Shown piece by piece: positions 63,178-64,000 of a stretch of 64,000 nucleotides of DNA. The notes under the pieces were generated by a model. It was not told where the DNA came from. It worked only from the letters and a program-made list of their open reading frames with translations, and made no database searches. The DNA is from Siphonodentalium dalli. Its lineage: Eukaryota; Mollusca; Scaphopoda; Gadilida; Siphonodentaliidae. The stretch spans positions 44,591,835 through 44,655,834 of the forward strand of contig CP136066.1 of assembly GCA_032622095.1 (NCBI GenBank), read 5' to 3'. The position numbers were made by a program, and so were the translations under genes. Position 1 is the first letter of the stretch. Each line of letters starts with the position of its first letter.

Positions 63178-63269
63178 CTGCAAGAGAGACAATAAAAAAT
63201 ACATGCAATTAACAATGTACTCCTATTGATTAAAATAACCAGGTCTAAAAATATTATTTATTAATATTT

Positions 63270-63450
63270 ATTAATATGAACTTATTAACCGAACATTTCC
63301 CACCAATGAATAAATATATCCTTCTGCACTTGTATTATCTTTTTTATCAGTCAGTCGTCTACTCATTTTCATGAACATCCCTCCAAATGAATAATAGACC
63401 ATCCCAATGTATAATTTTATAACTTGAGTGTGAGAATCCATTTTGTATGT
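63270..63450. repeat. D-family fragment
   Basis: ATGAACTTATTAACCGAACA, CCTTCTGCACTTGTATTATC and GAGAATCCATTTTGTATGTG, the right part of a D element. Confidence 0.55.
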
Positions 63451-63518
63451 GGGCTAAAGCTGTTTACCAGCTGTTGATTTTTTTGGGCTCTAATACAAAA
63501 CCCAAAAGATTGTATATT

Positions 63519-63764
63519 CAAGACTTGAAATAGTGTGTCTGTCATTTGCAGAATGAGGTTCCCAGAGGGTGAATTTAGTGATGCTACCCCACATAGCGGG
63601 CTAGCATCGCCAAATTCACCCTCTGGGAACCTCATTCTGCTGAGGTGTAAGCAGAATGAGGTCCCCAGAGGGTGAATTTGGTGGTGATGCTAGCCCACTA
63701 TGCGGGGTAGCATCACTAAATTCACCCTCTGGGGACCTCATTCTGCAAATGACAGACACACTAT
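63519..63764. mobile_element. B-family palindromic element
   Basis: CAAGACTTGAAATAGTGTGT, two nested palindromes, and CAGACACACTATATGG where the right terminal repeat is cut short. Confidence 0.75.
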
Positions 63765-63840
63765 ATGGAGTTTAATAATCCTCTCATTGTCCGTAAGAGG
63801 TAGATATTAATTAGTGATCTAAAAGCTCCATCTCGATCTA

Positions 63841-64000
63841 CATTAATGCCCTAAATAATCGACACCTTAACCACAGCAGAATTATGGGTAATTTTTCAGA
63901 ATTTAGTCGGAAATATGGCTTGTTGCCATTCATCGGAAAGCTCTCAGTGAGAGCTTTCCGATGAAATGGCAACAAGCCATATTTCCGACTAAATCCTGAA
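63841..64000. mobile_element. C-family palindrome, cut by the window end
   Basis: TA|CATTAATGCCCTAAATAATC, CCACAGCAGAATTATGGGTA, centre GGAAAGCTCTCAGTGAGAGC, then the second arm runs off the window. Confidence 0.75.

Noticed and set aside
1..64000. tRNA, rRNA or other structured RNA genes
   Set aside because: I looked for tRNA A/B-box patterns and long GC-rich stems outside repeats and found none I can support; a covariance-model search would be decisive.

Overview
The window is eukaryotic and almost certainly from a metazoan. I see split exons with GT..AG introns, AT-rich introns, and very dense short inverted-repeat transposons, minisatellites and Helitron-like pieces. The interspersed repeats carrying 'GGGCCATAACTCT', 'CATACCAAATTTC' and runs of ACGG/GACGG, together with tandem-core elements, are of a kind I associate with bivalve molluscs. 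That placement is an inference; the species cannot be fixed from this sequence.

One gene dominates. On the minus strand, from about 63177 down to a stop codon at 7180, I can chain 24 exon segments, three of them provisional. All phases agree, giving about 1,636 codons of an ARID4 (RBBP1/ARID4A/ARID4B-type) chromatin protein. In order it encodes the linker ahead of the RBB1NT domain (63.1 kb), RBB1NT (57.1-55.5 kb), the ARID/BRIGHT DNA-binding domain (45.6-37.8 kb), a long lysine/acid-rich KKDE-repeat linker (36.6-29.9 kb), the chromo-barrel/Tudor-knot (24.3-21.3 kb), acidic and Ser-rich linkers (20.1-12.0 kb), an NTPPTTPE-containing basic region (10.2-9.5 kb) and the conserved C-terminal helix (8.4-7.2 kb). 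The N-terminal Tudor exons and the promoter must lie beyond 64000.

Everything else is intron or 3' flank, filled with mobile DNA. Recurrent families, named here for reference, are: A, composite hairpins built on one palindromic core but bounded by different outer inverted repeats (A1 and A3 with TTAA ends, A2 with 4-bp duplications); B, hAT-like palindromes with 8-bp duplications; C, TA-flanked near-perfect 200-bp palindromes; D, TTAACCCTTTCTATAC-ended elements; Helitron-like tandem elements at 25.7-27.0, 54.1-54.6 and 61.4-61.8 kb; a 1.1-kb hAT-like element present twice in opposite orientation; a PIF/Harbinger remnant that keeps the transposase N-terminus (41.5-42.3 kb); and a 6.2-kb interval bounded by inverted ends (47.9-54.1 kb).

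The two most unusual signals are these. First, in the ARID4 gene itself, the 3' end of an exon plus its splice donor has been tandemly copied at three separate exons (12.0-11.7 kb, 29.9-29.8 kb, 37.8/37.07 kb), in one case making in-frame 84-nt exon-like units separated by 42-nt intron-like spacers. Second, the same palindromic hairpin core sits inside at least three unrelated-looking terminal inverted repeat families, as if the core were a swappable module.
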